Shown: positions 1 to 5,034, counted from the first letter of the stretch. The stretch is 8,035 bases of DNA from Nitrososphaerales archaeon TH5895 (GCA_014523695.1 JAATVS010000368.1:1-8035), one strand, 5' to 3'. A program made the numbers and translations. The notes: generated by a model not told the origin, from the letters alone.

Positions 1-589
1 CTGAATTATCAATGGCAACTCTTGCTGCAATTTCACCCCCTTCACTATGACCAATCAAGCTTATCTTGTTTGGATCAACCTCAGGCTGCTGTAATAGTAC
101 ATTTACAGCTTTCTCTGCATCTTGTTTTAGATCCCCGTATGCCATATTTCCCCATAGAGTATTGTTAACGATTGTGCGATTTTCGCCTATGCCTCTCTTG
201 TCATATCTAAGAACAACAAATCCTCTTTCTGATAGATATTCAGCTATTTGCCAAAATAGTTTAGCATTTGCACCTTCAGTGTAGTTCAGGTCAGTAGGGC
301 CAGAACCAGGTATGAGGAGGACCCCTGGGAAAGGACCTTCGCCTATAACGGGAATAGTTAGCTGAGCATTTGTCTTTACTCCATTGCCTAGATCAATGGT
401 CAGGCCTCTGTGCTTCATTGTCTCTACATATGGTTGAGCATATACATCGGAAACAGTTGTGTTATGAAACAAAGTGGATTCACCTAGAAATGAAAATGAC
501 AAAGCAAATAATGATGTTGCAATGATCGCCATTGATGCGTATAAGCCACCATGCTTCTTCCTGTTGTAATCTGGATTGACGATCCCCAT
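1..589 (-). CDS. alpha/beta hydrolase, membrane-anchored or secreted (partial, C-terminus off window)
   Basis: The first 196 residues read without interruption; the 3' end lies beyond the left edge. Residues 16-35 are a hydrophobic segment after a basic start (RKKHGG), followed by VYAQ near 49-52, so a signal peptide or anchor with the catalytic domain outside the cell is likely. Residues 62-82 resemble the entry strands of an alpha/beta hydrolase, GVLLIPGSGPTD (89-100) the oxyanion-hole strand and loop, and YDKRGIGEN (129-137) the usual conserved turn. GHSEGG (180-185) is the nucleophile elbow with Ser182. The Asp and His of the triad would be off the window. Family knowledge suggests an esterase, dienelactone-hydrolase-like or acyl-peptidase-like enzyme; substrate unknown. 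The frame stays open upstream of 589 to about position 717 without an ATG. I chose ATG 589 because a TATA-like box lies 30 bases upstream, fitting a leaderless mRNA. Confidence 0.9.
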   Translation of the reverse strand, partial: MGIVNPDYNRKKHGGLYASMAIIATSLFALSFSFLGESTLFHNTTVSDVYAQPYVETMKHRGLTIDLGNGVKTNAQLTIPVIGEGPFPGVLLIPGSGPTDLNYTEGANAKLFWQIAEYLSERGFVVLRYDKRGIGENRTIVNNTLWGNMAYGDLKQDAEKAVNVLLQQPEVDPNKISLIGHSEGGEIAARVAIDNS

Positions 590-615
590 CTTCTTCCAGA
601 ATAAGTTGAGCTTCG

Positions 616-623
616 TAATATAG
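616..623 (-). promoter_or_regulatory. TATA box of the hydrolase gene
   Basis: On the minus strand the sequence reads CTATATTA, centred about 30 bases before the ATG at 589. That is the normal archaeal spacing from TATA box to transcription start plus a few bases, so the transcript should be leaderless or nearly so. No Shine-Dalgarno sequence precedes the ATG. Confidence 0.45.
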
Positions 624-666
624 TTAATGCCATTGTTGGCTGACTTTCTGTGAAGATACAAAGTCT

Positions 667-705
667 TTTGAACCCACTTTAAAGTGGGCCCAAGGTGTGT
701 GAACC
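667..705. repeat. candidate left attachment site: degenerate copy of the tRNA 3' end
   Basis: This stretch matches 7878-7918 in the same orientation. AGTGGGCCCAAGG (683-695) is identical to 7895-7907, the end of the tRNA acceptor stem with its flank. TTTGAACCCA (667-676) is identical to 7878-7887, with 6 bases between the blocks here and 7 there. GAACC (701-705) matches the T-arm bases at 7914-7918 with one base missing in between. Tyrosine recombinases that use tRNA genes leave such a 3' copy at the far end of the element. The match is imperfect, so this is either an old decayed site or one made by a related element with a slightly different target. Confidence 0.5.
673..688. repeat. perfect 16-base palindrome at the left attachment site
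   Basis: CCCACTTTAAAGTGGG is its own reverse complement. It overlaps the candidate attachment core and lies about 85 bases upstream of the hydrolase start. The right-hand copy has a weaker version (CCCA...TGGG around 7884-7900). It could be a recombinase arm or core site, a regulator site, or chance. Confidence 0.5.
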
Positions 706-1190
706 ATTTTTGACGTTATTTTTAGGCTCAATAATAAAATCTATGCCCCCTCGGAATGCTCTTAATTTGGCTCGAGATTTATTGTATGTCACCCCTAATT
801 AATTTAAGAAATCTGGGAAATTGAGATAGACCTGCAGTCAATGCTTAAAAATAAATCCTGAAATACAAGTATCAGGACGTACCCGTGGAGGATACTACAG
901 GGTGACAGTTATATTGACAACCAGTAGCGCCAGCAAAACTAAGAGGACAAAACTCATGTTTATCTGGCAAACAAGCAAGCGACAGTAACTTCTTGATCAT
1001 CATCATTACTACCTCATCATTCTAGAACAAAAGTTCCTAAAAACTAGTGTAGTCAATGCTGCGCATACAAGTTCAGTTTGCCATAGTTTGGACAACCTTC
1101 CGCAATGCAATAACTAATATTTTTCCGAGAGTGGAGATGTCAGAAATCGGTATCAATTTCATGACAGAAAAGAGCATTATTCACCTAATC
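706..1190. other. long intergenic stretch, no convincing gene
   Basis: All frames are heavily interrupted. The only open stretches with a start are a 44-codon minus-strand frame (listed separately) and a 28-codon GTG-started plus-strand frame at 902-988 preceded by GGAGG at 887-891. Neither has enough length to be convincing. Short ATC runs around 998-1020 are simple-sequence. No RNA structure stood out. Confidence 0.5.
872..1006 (-). CDS. possible 44-residue cysteine-containing small protein
   Basis: A short open frame starts at the first of three consecutive ATG codons and has a short hydrophobic N-terminal run (MIKKLLSLACL) and cysteines at positions 12, 20, 30 and 34. It could be a tiny secreted or metal-binding protein. 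A weak T-rich TATA-like stretch lies about 30 bases upstream (near 1034-1043). I recognise no family, and a frame of this length is easily chance. Confidence 0.15.
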   Translation of the reverse strand: MMMIKKLLSLACLPDKHEFCPLSFAGATGCQYNCHPVVSSTGTS

Positions 1191-1198
1191 TTTATATA
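1191..1198 (+). promoter_or_regulatory. TATA box that decides the start of the secreted-protein gene
   Basis: TTTATATA is centred near 1194, only about 10 bases before the first in-frame ATG at 1204 and 30 bases before the second at 1225. Archaeal transcription starts about 25 bases downstream of the box, so the mRNA would begin near 1220. The ATG at 1204 would then not be transcribed and the real start would be 1225, giving a leaderless mRNA. Confidence 0.6.
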
Positions 1199-1224
1199 CA
1201 GAAATGTTATGTAACAATTCACTT

Positions 1225-1821
1225 ATGCACGCATTATTTGGAATGCTGTTACTCGCAGTAACAGTAGCAGCGCCATCTCTACTATTGCCTGTTACGACGA
1301 TGGTATTTGCTCAGACAGCAGACGGAGGAGATGCTGCTACAATGACTTCTGGAGCAAATGAGACTGCAACTGCAACTGGCAACAACAATATGACTAGAGC
1401 ACAGTTCTTGTTTATCCTAAATGCAGAGTCTGGCTCAGTATCTGAAGTGAATGATACAACTTCTACACTTGAGTTAAGCAATGTATCTGATAAGACAATA
1501 TCATTTTCAGATAGGCCTGACAGAATAGTAACAACTTCTAACACAACCGATTTTATCGGCAACTGGAGTGTTGGGGCAAACAACTTTGCCGTAGACCCAC
1601 CCAATGCCGTCCTGGTTCTAGATAATGTGTTACAAAGACTAGATTTAGCCGAAATTCAACTCTTTAATCCAGAGTATGATTCGGAAGCAAATACATTAAA
1701 GTATGATATAACCGCGGAGAATGCAACATCTATCGATCTGCCAGACAAGTTTGGACTTTCTACAATGATAATAGATGCAGGGGGTCTAATGCAACTCGTC
1801 GCCTCTGGGGATATAGGGTAA
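1225..1821 (+). CDS. secreted hypothetical protein, thaumarchaeal type
   Basis: A 198-residue protein from ATG 1225 (205 if read from 1204; the TATA box position favours 1225). It begins with a clear signal peptide: a hydrophobic core of about 25 residues (ALFGMLLLAVTVAAPSLLLP) ending in VFAQ, the cleavage-site style common in thaumarchaeal exported proteins. A Thr/Asn/Ala-rich linker with many N-x-S/T sites follows, then a compact domain from about residue 65 (QFLFILNAESGSVSEV) to the end, rich in short alternating strands, probably a beta-sandwich. There are no cysteines in the mature part and no catalytic motif. I recall similar secreted proteins from Nitrososphaera-like genomes, without assigned function. 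A 33-base stretch of this gene is repeated just after the stop codon, so the gene or its paralogue has been partly duplicated. Confidence 0.85.
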   Translation: MHALFGMLLLAVTVAAPSLLLPVTTMVFAQTADGGDAATMTSGANETATATGNNNMTRAQFLFILNAESGSVSEVNDTTSTLELSNVSDKTISFSDRPDRIVTTSNTTDFIGNWSVGANNFAVDPPNAVLVLDNVLQRLDLAEIQLFNPEYDSEANTLKYDITAENATSIDLPDKFGLSTMIIDAGGLMQLVASGDIG

Positions 1822-1828
1822 GGTTCGG

Positions 1829-1912
1829 TTAAAGTATGATATAACTACGGAGAATGCAACAACGTGAACGTCAAACATGTCTAAAAAGAATGTGAAAGAG
1901 ATCGAACTATAA
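1829..1912 (+). pseudogene. remnant of a second copy of the secreted-protein gene (C-terminal end)
   Basis: Bases 1829-1861 match 1696-1728 of the preceding gene at 31 of 33 positions, and both translate as LKYDIT.ENAT. The copy is in a different frame from the intact gene, hits TGA after ENATT, and resumes as TSNMSKKNVKEIEL before a TAA at 1910-1912. It looks like the tail of a paralogue left after deletion between tandem copies, or a 3' end duplicated and shifted. The intact gene may therefore carry a new C-terminus. No function is expected. Confidence 0.45.
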
Positions 1913-1965
1913 GCATCCAACTACCATTCATAAAAACCTGGAGGTGGTCTGAACCTTCAGCAGTA

Positions 1966-2193
1966 TCAGTAACAACTCGTTGTGTTCCATTCTTTGGGTG
2001 TGAGGGATTCCTTGCCCTCTCCTTTTGCTTCATGAGACTGTAAGACGGAAATTTGTGCTGTACGGGTATACGTCACATCTTTTGCACTATCGTTATCCAT
2101 TGATTTAGGCTCCTCCTCCTGAGTGGTAATATTTGTTATATCATTGGTAGAATCCTGTATATCTTCTACAGGCACTAGTTGAAGCGTTATCAT
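1966..2193 (-). CDS. hydrophilic hypothetical protein, possibly a fragment
   Basis: An open frame of 75 codons, rich in Asp, Glu, Asn, Ser and Thr, with no hydrophobic core, motif or cysteine pattern; it would be largely disordered. Its ATG overlaps the stop codon of the open frame upstream (TAATG), which in real genes means translational coupling, but that upstream frame has no start of its own. Together they may be the tail of one frameshifted gene. I recognise no family. Confidence 0.25.
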   Translation of the reverse strand: MITLQLVPVEDIQDSTNDITNITTQEEEPKSMDNDSAKDVTYTRTAQISVLQSHEAKGEGKESLTPKEWNTTSCY

Positions 2194-2490
2194 TATACGG
2201 ATGACTCTGTCCCTTGGCTTTGCTCGTTAGTTGGCTCTTTTTCTTCATTTTTCGACGTATTCATATTATGGGTATATTTCCGTCTTTCCGTCTTGTAATC
2301 TGTATTTGGGTTTGCGCCTGGATCTGTATCCCCTGAATCTGAGTCTGAGCCTAAGTCTGAGCCTGAGCCGGAGCCTGTTCCTGTTCTTGTTTCGCCTGTC
2401 CTGCTAGTCGCGCTGTATAGCCCCAGCAGGCATACAAAACATTATTGCAGAACAATAGAAGAATGCTAAATAAACGATGTCTGCGCTGTA
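2193..2490 (-). pseudogene. decayed gene with Gln-rich or Ser/Gly/Asp-rich repeat
   Basis: On the minus strand one frame reads a basic start (KQVQRRHR), a hydrophobic stretch (LFSILLLFCNNVLYA) and then a Gln-rich repeat (QAKQEQEQAPAQAQT), as in exported thaumarchaeal proteins, but it lacks a usable start codon and hits TAG inside the repeat. The neighbouring frame across the same repeat reads GSGSGSDLGSDSDSG and stays open to a stop at 2193-2195. The coding-like signal therefore switches frame, suggesting indels in the repeat. Broken-gene status is inference; chance open frames in a simple repeat are the alternative. Confidence 0.25.
2333..2385. repeat. imperfect hexanucleotide repeat (CTGAGC/CTGAGT type)
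   Basis: About eight degenerate 6-base units are visible on the plus strand (CTGAATCTGAGTCTGAGCC and so on, passing into CTGTTC units). Such tracts change length by slippage, which fits the frame changes in the overlapping broken gene. Confidence 0.6.
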
Positions 2491-2506
2491 CTTGTTTTAG
2501 CGGTGA
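2466..2506 (+). promoter_or_regulatory. promoter and ribosome binding site of the MVLGEL protein gene
   Basis: TAAATAAA at 2466-2473 is a TATA-like box about 45 bases before the start, leaving a short leader. GGTGA at 2502-2506, 8 bases before the GTG at 2515, matches the archaeal anti-Shine-Dalgarno sequence. A TGA directly upstream in frame (2512-2514) rules out a longer protein, so GTG is the start. Confidence 0.4.
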
Positions 2507-2514
2507 AATAATGA

Positions 2515-2922
2515 GTGGTATTAGGAGAACTAATTGAAGATGAAAGTGGTAAGATAACAGGTCAAAGAGTGTTAGATGTAGATCCCCCTAAGATAGAGAG
2601 CTCATTCAAAATGAGTGGAAAATACAAAGAAATAGAGGCCACAGATACCGGAACATACTGTGCTATTATCAGAGAAATAATGTATGCGGATGTACAAGGA
2701 GTAATAACAGCCAAGGATGGACAGGGAATGGCAACTTATACGGCTCAGGCAATAGGAAGATTCACAAGTCCAGGAAAAGTAAGATTCCACGGATCAGTAT
2801 TCTATCGTACAACTCCAACAGGTGGAGGAACGCTATCATTCCTTAATAACGTGGTCGGCGTTTGTGAATATGAAGGGGACGAGCAAGGGAACTGCTCGGT
2901 TAAAGTGTGGGAATGGAAGTAG
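2515..2922 (+). CDS. small conserved hypothetical protein, probable beta-barrel
   Basis: A 135-residue soluble protein from a GTG start. The opening MVLGELIEDESGKITGQRVL and the ending EYEGDEQGNCSVKVWEWK are like a family I know from thaumarchaea and some other microbes. In that family a ring of beta strands carries repeated Gly motifs, here GVITAKDGQGMATYTAQAIGRF (residues about 61-82) and GSVFYRTTPTGGGTLSFLNN (about 94-113). The fold is probably lipocalin- or allene-oxide-cyclase-like. There is no signal peptide. No catalytic residue set is evident and no function is established that I can name. The length agrees with the family, so the gene looks intact. Its reading is shared with neither neighbour, and it ends before two hairpins at 2941-3015. 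Confidence 0.8.
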   Translation: MVLGELIEDESGKITGQRVLDVDPPKIESSFKMSGKYKEIEATDTGTYCAIIREIMYADVQGVITAKDGQGMATYTAQAIGRFTSPGKVRFHGSVFYRTTPTGGGTLSFLNNVVGVCEYEGDEQGNCSVKVWEWK

Positions 2923-2940
2923 TAATGAACCCTGCATCTC

Positions 2941-2960
2941 CTTATGATGTTTAGCATAAG
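2941..2960. repeat. short inverted repeat after the MVLGEL gene
   Basis: CTTATG and CATAAG form a perfect 6-base stem around an 8-base loop, 18 bases after the stop codon. It may help end transcription or protect the mRNA 3' end. Confidence 0.3.
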
Positions 2961-2986
2961 ATACAGGTCGCACAAATATATTCTGA

Positions 2987-3015
2987 CCCCCCCCTAGAAG
3001 TTTAGGAGGGGTTTA
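2987..3015 (+). terminator. hairpin followed by short T run
   Basis: Eight C bases and TA pair with TAGGAGGGG across a 6-base loop, with one mismatch, giving an eight-pair GC-rich stem followed by TTTA. It sits between the plus-strand gene ending at 2922 and the minus-strand genes ending at 3152, where a terminator would be expected. Archaea rely mainly on T runs, and this one is short. Confidence 0.35.
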
Positions 3016-3151
3016 CTGCCTAAAATGGCAAAGTAGTAATAGATGATTAAAGGTAAAGATAAAGAACCATATTTTATTAACTACTAATAGTATAGAAATC
3101 TCTGGTTTATGGAATACTGCCGAGTTAATGCTTCCACTATCATCATCATCA

Positions 3152-3382
3152 TCACAGCGATGGCTCGTTATCCTTGTGTTTCTTGAGGATTTTCTTCATG
3201 TCTTTCACAATCGGCACCGTGTCTGCACTTTCGTCGACTATATCCTGAAACTCATCTCTTATTCCTGCTTCATAATCGGATACATCTTCAATCATCCCTT
3301 CATTGGACGCATCATAATGACTAAGTTCCTTTTTCTTTGCTTCTTGTTCTGGATTCAGAACATCGCGTATTTTGTTTATCAC
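3152..3382 (-). CDS. acidic/basic hydrophilic hypothetical protein, probably N-terminally truncated
   Basis: From GTG 3382 the frame gives 76 residues, charged and probably helical, starting VINKIRDVLNPEQEAKKKEL and ending KKILKKHKDNEPSL. The GTG overlaps the TGA of the 65-codon frame upstream (GTGA), as in coupled genes. However, the same frame stays open upstream to a TAG at 3425-3427 and reads EDETRPENRQLNTLV, which looks like the same protein continuing. The true N-terminus may therefore have been cut off by a stop or frameshift. No family is recognised. The long ORF on the opposite strand here (ATC repeat, Ser-rich) is a shadow. Confidence 0.5.
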   Translation of the reverse strand: MINKIRDVLNPEQEAKKKELSHYDASNEGMIEDVSDYEAGIRDEFQDIVDESADTVPIVKDMKKILKKHKDNEPSL

Positions 3383-3576
3383 AAGAGTATTGAGTTGTCT
3401 GTTCTCTGGCCTAGTCTCATCTTCCTAAGAACTCTAGGAGAGTAGATTCCGTCCTTTGCTACAGTCTTGCCTTTGTTCCAGGGGGCTCTCCCCGTGTAAG
3501 AGTACATTTTGGGCATAACCATTGATTGCAATGACATTTGATAGTAAACTCTACCATTGCATGACAGTTTTGACAT
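3379..3576 (-). CDS. hypothetical 65-residue frame, partly overlapping the zinc protein
   Basis: The first half of this frame overlaps the better zinc-binding frame at 3459-3593 and looks like its shadow. The second half (GRAPWNKGKTVAKDGIYSPRVLRK) reads like protein, and WNKGKT resembles the short DNA-binding repeat found beside homing endonucleases (NUMOD3-like). Its stop overlaps the next GTG by four bases. I suspect one ancestral gene read through zinc frame, this frame and the 3152-3382 frame, now broken by two indels, but two tightly coupled small genes remain possible. Confidence 0.3.
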   Translation of the reverse strand: MSKLSCNGRVYYQMSLQSMVMPKMYSYTGRAPWNKGKTVAKDGIYSPRVLRKMRLGQRTDNSILL

Positions 3577-3593
3577 TCTGCTCTCGTGGTCAT
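3459..3593 (-). CDS. 44-residue zinc-ribbon-like protein
   Basis: The frame from ATG 3593 reads MTTRAECQNCHAMVEFTIKC and continues with CHCNQWLCPKC. The cysteines form C7-x2-C10 and C27-x2-C30, separated by 16 residues, plus C20 and C22. This is a classic one-zinc ribbon or knuckle with two extra cysteines that could bind a second ion. After the last pair it runs 14 residues to a TAG. The ATG follows a stop codon at 3607 by 13 bases and is preceded by AAGGA directly. It may be a nucleic-acid-binding or adaptor protein, or the N-terminal domain of a longer broken gene. The spacing of the cysteines is strong evidence that this frame is or was coding. Confidence 0.5.
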   Translation of the reverse strand: MTTRAECQNCHAMVEFTIKCHCNQWLCPKCTLTRGEPPGTKARL

Positions 3594-3606
3594 TCCTTAG
3601 GCTCCA

Positions 3607-3750
3607 TTATTCCATTACCTGATAAGTTGTCCTCTGCTGCTTGTGCTGCTTTGCTTTGCTAAGGCTTGTGACCTCATCCTTGAAGGCCCATCCTCTATTC
3701 TCTTTAACCCAGAGTGGGATGTCTTCCTCGTCCTCCTTCTTTGCTTTTGA
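3607..3750 (-). pseudogene. fragment without a start codon, IPLWVKENRGWAF motif
   Basis: A 47-codon stretch between TAG (3751-3753) and TAA (3607-3609) with no ATG, GTG or TTG near its beginning. It opens with a charged SKAKKEDEED run and then DIPLWVKENRGWAF, which recalls the IPxWVKxxAGWWA motif repeated in many thaumarchaeal proteins. The start is missing, and coding-like sequence on the opposite strand begins at nearly the same place, so a deletion or insertion junction probably lies at 3750-3800. Confidence 0.35.
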
Positions 3751-3805
3751 CTACATCTGTAGTAGATTCACTGATGCAAAAGTTAGTAAGGTGCTATCAT
3801 CACTA

Positions 3806-4021
3806 ATGAAATTGTTATACTCAAAGAATGATAATGTTGACTTATCTGGGATGGACCTCATGATACTAATGAACTATATTGGTCGTCCACTTAAGAGGGA
3901 TTTTAACGCATTGAGGAGTGATGAATCATTCATTCGAGAGTTTAATGCATCTCTGAATGTCAAAAAATCTCTCACAAAAGAGCAATTTGTTAATAAGCAC
4001 ACTAAGGCGCTTAACACATAG
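3806..4021 (+). CDS. small hypothetical protein
   Basis: From ATG 3806 the frame gives 71 residues: a Lys/Ser/Asn-rich helical-looking protein with DLSGMDLMILMNYIG (about 13-27) and a basic tail (NVKKSLTKEQFVNKHTKALNT). The frame is open back to 3641, but residues encoded by 3641-3750 are Ser-rich nonsense antisense to the IPLWVK fragment, so that part is unlikely to be translated. GTG at 3791 is another possible start. There is no recognisable family, and the gene may lack its original 5' end. Confidence 0.4.
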   Translation: MKLLYSKNDNVDLSGMDLMILMNYIGRPLKRDFNALRSDESFIREFNASLNVKKSLTKEQFVNKHTKALNT

Positions 4022-4100
4022 GTAAAATACTGGCCAAGTTAAATTTAACTGAGTGAAATGATATTATATTGAAGATCAAATGACCAGAATCATACATGTA

Positions 4101-4110
4101 AGATATAAAA
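4101..4110 (+). promoter_or_regulatory. possible TATA box of the helix-turn-helix gene
   Basis: AGATATAAAA is the best TATA-like element in the 177-base gap before the gene at 4199. It would start transcription near 4130, leaving a leader of about 70 bases that contains the palindrome at 4154-4169. Confidence 0.35.
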
Positions 4111-4153
4111 ACGGCTAACTAGGAGTACTTCACTATTATTATCATATGCTTGA

Positions 4154-4169
4154 TTCAAACATGTTTGAA
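4154..4169. promoter_or_regulatory. perfect 16-base palindrome, candidate operator
   Basis: TTCAAACATGTTTGAA equals its own reverse complement. It lies 29 bases upstream of the start of a helix-turn-helix protein gene, between the presumed TATA box and the ATG. Dimeric regulators bind such sites, so the simplest idea is that the protein represses its own gene by blocking the polymerase. Confidence 0.5.
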
Positions 4170-4198
4170 ATGAACGTTAAAAGGGTCAAAAACTACTC

Positions 4199-4408
4199 AT
4201 GACTAAGCAAGATCACAAAAAAGCAGCAAGACAATATCAGATTGAGGAACGAAGGAGACAAGTTGCTATCATGGTTACTCAATCCTATACTGAAGTAGAG
4301 ATAGCCACAAAGTTAGGAGTAGATAATACCACGATATCAAAGGATATCAAAGCCCTAAAACTAATATCAGATGGCTCATGCCTCGGTTGGGCTTGCCTCA
4401 ATATTTAA
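4199..4408 (+). CDS. helix-turn-helix DNA-binding protein (truncated)
   Basis: A 69-residue frame. Residues 1-20 are basic and helical. Residues about 20-53 form a helix-turn-helix: QVAIMVTQSYTEVEIATKLGV (helices 1-2) and DNTTISKDIKAL (recognition helix), in the style of sigma-region-4, Trp-repressor or resolvase-tail folds. Similar thaumarchaeal proteins continue for 100 or more residues after this domain. Here the frame turns into GSCLGWACLNI and stops, while another frame opens with a protein-like reading at 4378. So the C-terminal part was lost by frameshift or by recombination near 4372-4378. Even alone the domain could bind DNA, and a palindrome sits just upstream. Confidence 0.65.
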   Translation: MTKQDHKKAARQYQIEERRRQVAIMVTQSYTEVEIATKLGVDNTTISKDIKALKLISDGSCLGWACLNI

Positions 4409-4668
4409 ATTTGCTCAATTTGCTTCGCTTGGTGCGTAATACGGTTCATAACAACGGCGTATATTTTCACTCTACTACGCCAATAGAAATAGTCTGGTAT
4501 CGAAATGTCCCCTACGAATCTCGTAATGGTAGCGTCGTTGGGTATAAGGATACATGGAAATTCTTACAATTTGAGTTGGTGCCAGATTTAGTTAGGATGA
4601 TACGGGACGTTGTGGAGTCTGGTGGTCTTATCAGTGTAGCCAATCCAATAATCGATCCCATGGCATAA
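4378..4668 (+). CDS. HEPN-like C-terminal domain fragment, overlapping the HTH gene
   Basis: A 96-codon frame overlapping the end of the helix-turn-helix gene by 31 bases in another frame. PQYLNLLNLLRLVRNTVHNN (residues 7-26) resembles the helix of HEPN-type domains with an Arg...His pair (Arg17-x6-His24), followed by NGVYF. A strand-rich part (IVWYRNVPYESRNGSVVGYK, about 38-57) and a final helix pair (WKFLQFELVPDLVRMIRDVV) follow. The C-terminus looks natural, but a complete protein of this type should have more helices before residue 7, so the 5' part is missing and the ATG is probably accidental. HEPN domains are often RNases of defence or toxin systems, but many are inactive. Calling it HEPN is inference from the motif alone. 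Confidence 0.5.
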   Translation: MPRLGLPQYLNLLNLLRLVRNTVHNNGVYFHSTTPIEIVWYRNVPYESRNGSVVGYKDTWKFLQFELVPDLVRMIRDVVESGGLISVANPIIDPMA

Positions 4669-4770
4669 ACAGTTTAAATGCAGCACAATTTCTGATTTCA
4701 ATACATGGGCGTATCTAGAATTTCGACAATAGTTTTGTTTTAGACTGTCCTCACAGCGTTATTTGAGGGA

Positions 4771-4780
4771 TTTTAAAAAG
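4771..4780 (+). promoter_or_regulatory. possible TATA element upstream of 4818
   Basis: TTTTAAAAAG lies about 40 bases before the ATG at 4818, and TGTATATC near 4795 is a second AT-rich candidate. No clear Shine-Dalgarno sequence precedes the ATG. Confidence 0.25.
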
Positions 4781-4817
4781 TTTTAAGTCATTCTGTATAT
4801 CATCGCATAGTTTTAAA

Positions 4818-5009
4818 ATGACTCTACGTAATCGCACACTTCCAAGGTCTGACAATAAAAATAAAACATGTTTCGTAATATCTCGCATAGGAAAAGAGGA
4901 TGATGAAATAAGAAACTATGCAGACGTGGTTTTTGAGTTTATCAAAATCCAGGCCCAACTAACAATACAGGCTAAGGTAGTTTGTGCAAAACTAGTGGAC
5001 GTACCCTGA
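4818..5009 (+). pseudogene. N-terminal remnant of a TIR/deoxyribosyltransferase-like protein, cut by a stop codon
   Basis: The 63 codons begin with KTCFVISRIGKEDDEIRNYA and VFEFIK (residues about 16-43). This closely resembles the first strand and helix of proteins starting CFVISPIG.....IR..AD.VFE.IIKPA, which have a TIR-like or nucleoside-2-deoxyribosyltransferase-like fold. In that family an Asp-x-x-x-Pro-Gly-x-Ile motif follows. Here the reading is LVDVP, then TGA, then FVRKQYI, as if a Gly codon GGA had become TGA. After that the similarity ends within about ten codons, and a minus-strand gene begins its 3' end at 5035. So the gene carries a nonsense mutation and lacks the rest of its domain. 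Family assignment is from memory of the motif. Confidence 0.55.
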
Positions 5010-5034
5010 TTCGTGAGAAAACAATATATCCTAA

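Noticed and set aside
66..284. 72-codon plus-strand frame
   Set aside because: Antisense to the clear hydrolase gene; Ser/Cys-rich shadow with no motif.
902..988. 28-codon plus-strand frame with GTG start and GGAGG upstream
   Set aside because: Very short, no family, and it overlaps another equally weak frame; one Shine-Dalgarno match is not enough.
998..1020. ATC-rich runs here and at 3139-3153 as repeat-array or CRISPR
   Set aside because: Only a few trinucleotide units with no regular spacers; simple-sequence DNA.
1311..1604. 97-codon minus-strand frame
   Set aside because: Lies entirely inside the secreted-protein gene, which has a promoter, signal peptide and family resemblance.
2602..2790. 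62-codon minus-strand frame
   Set aside because: Shadow of the MVLGEL gene; Tyr/Ser/Cys-rich composition typical of antisense reading.
3128..3445. 105-codon plus-strand frame with hydrophobic stretches
   Set aside because: Begins in an ATC repeat and is antisense to the more protein-like charged minus-strand frame; its apparent membrane segments are reverse images of Lys/Glu/Asp codons.
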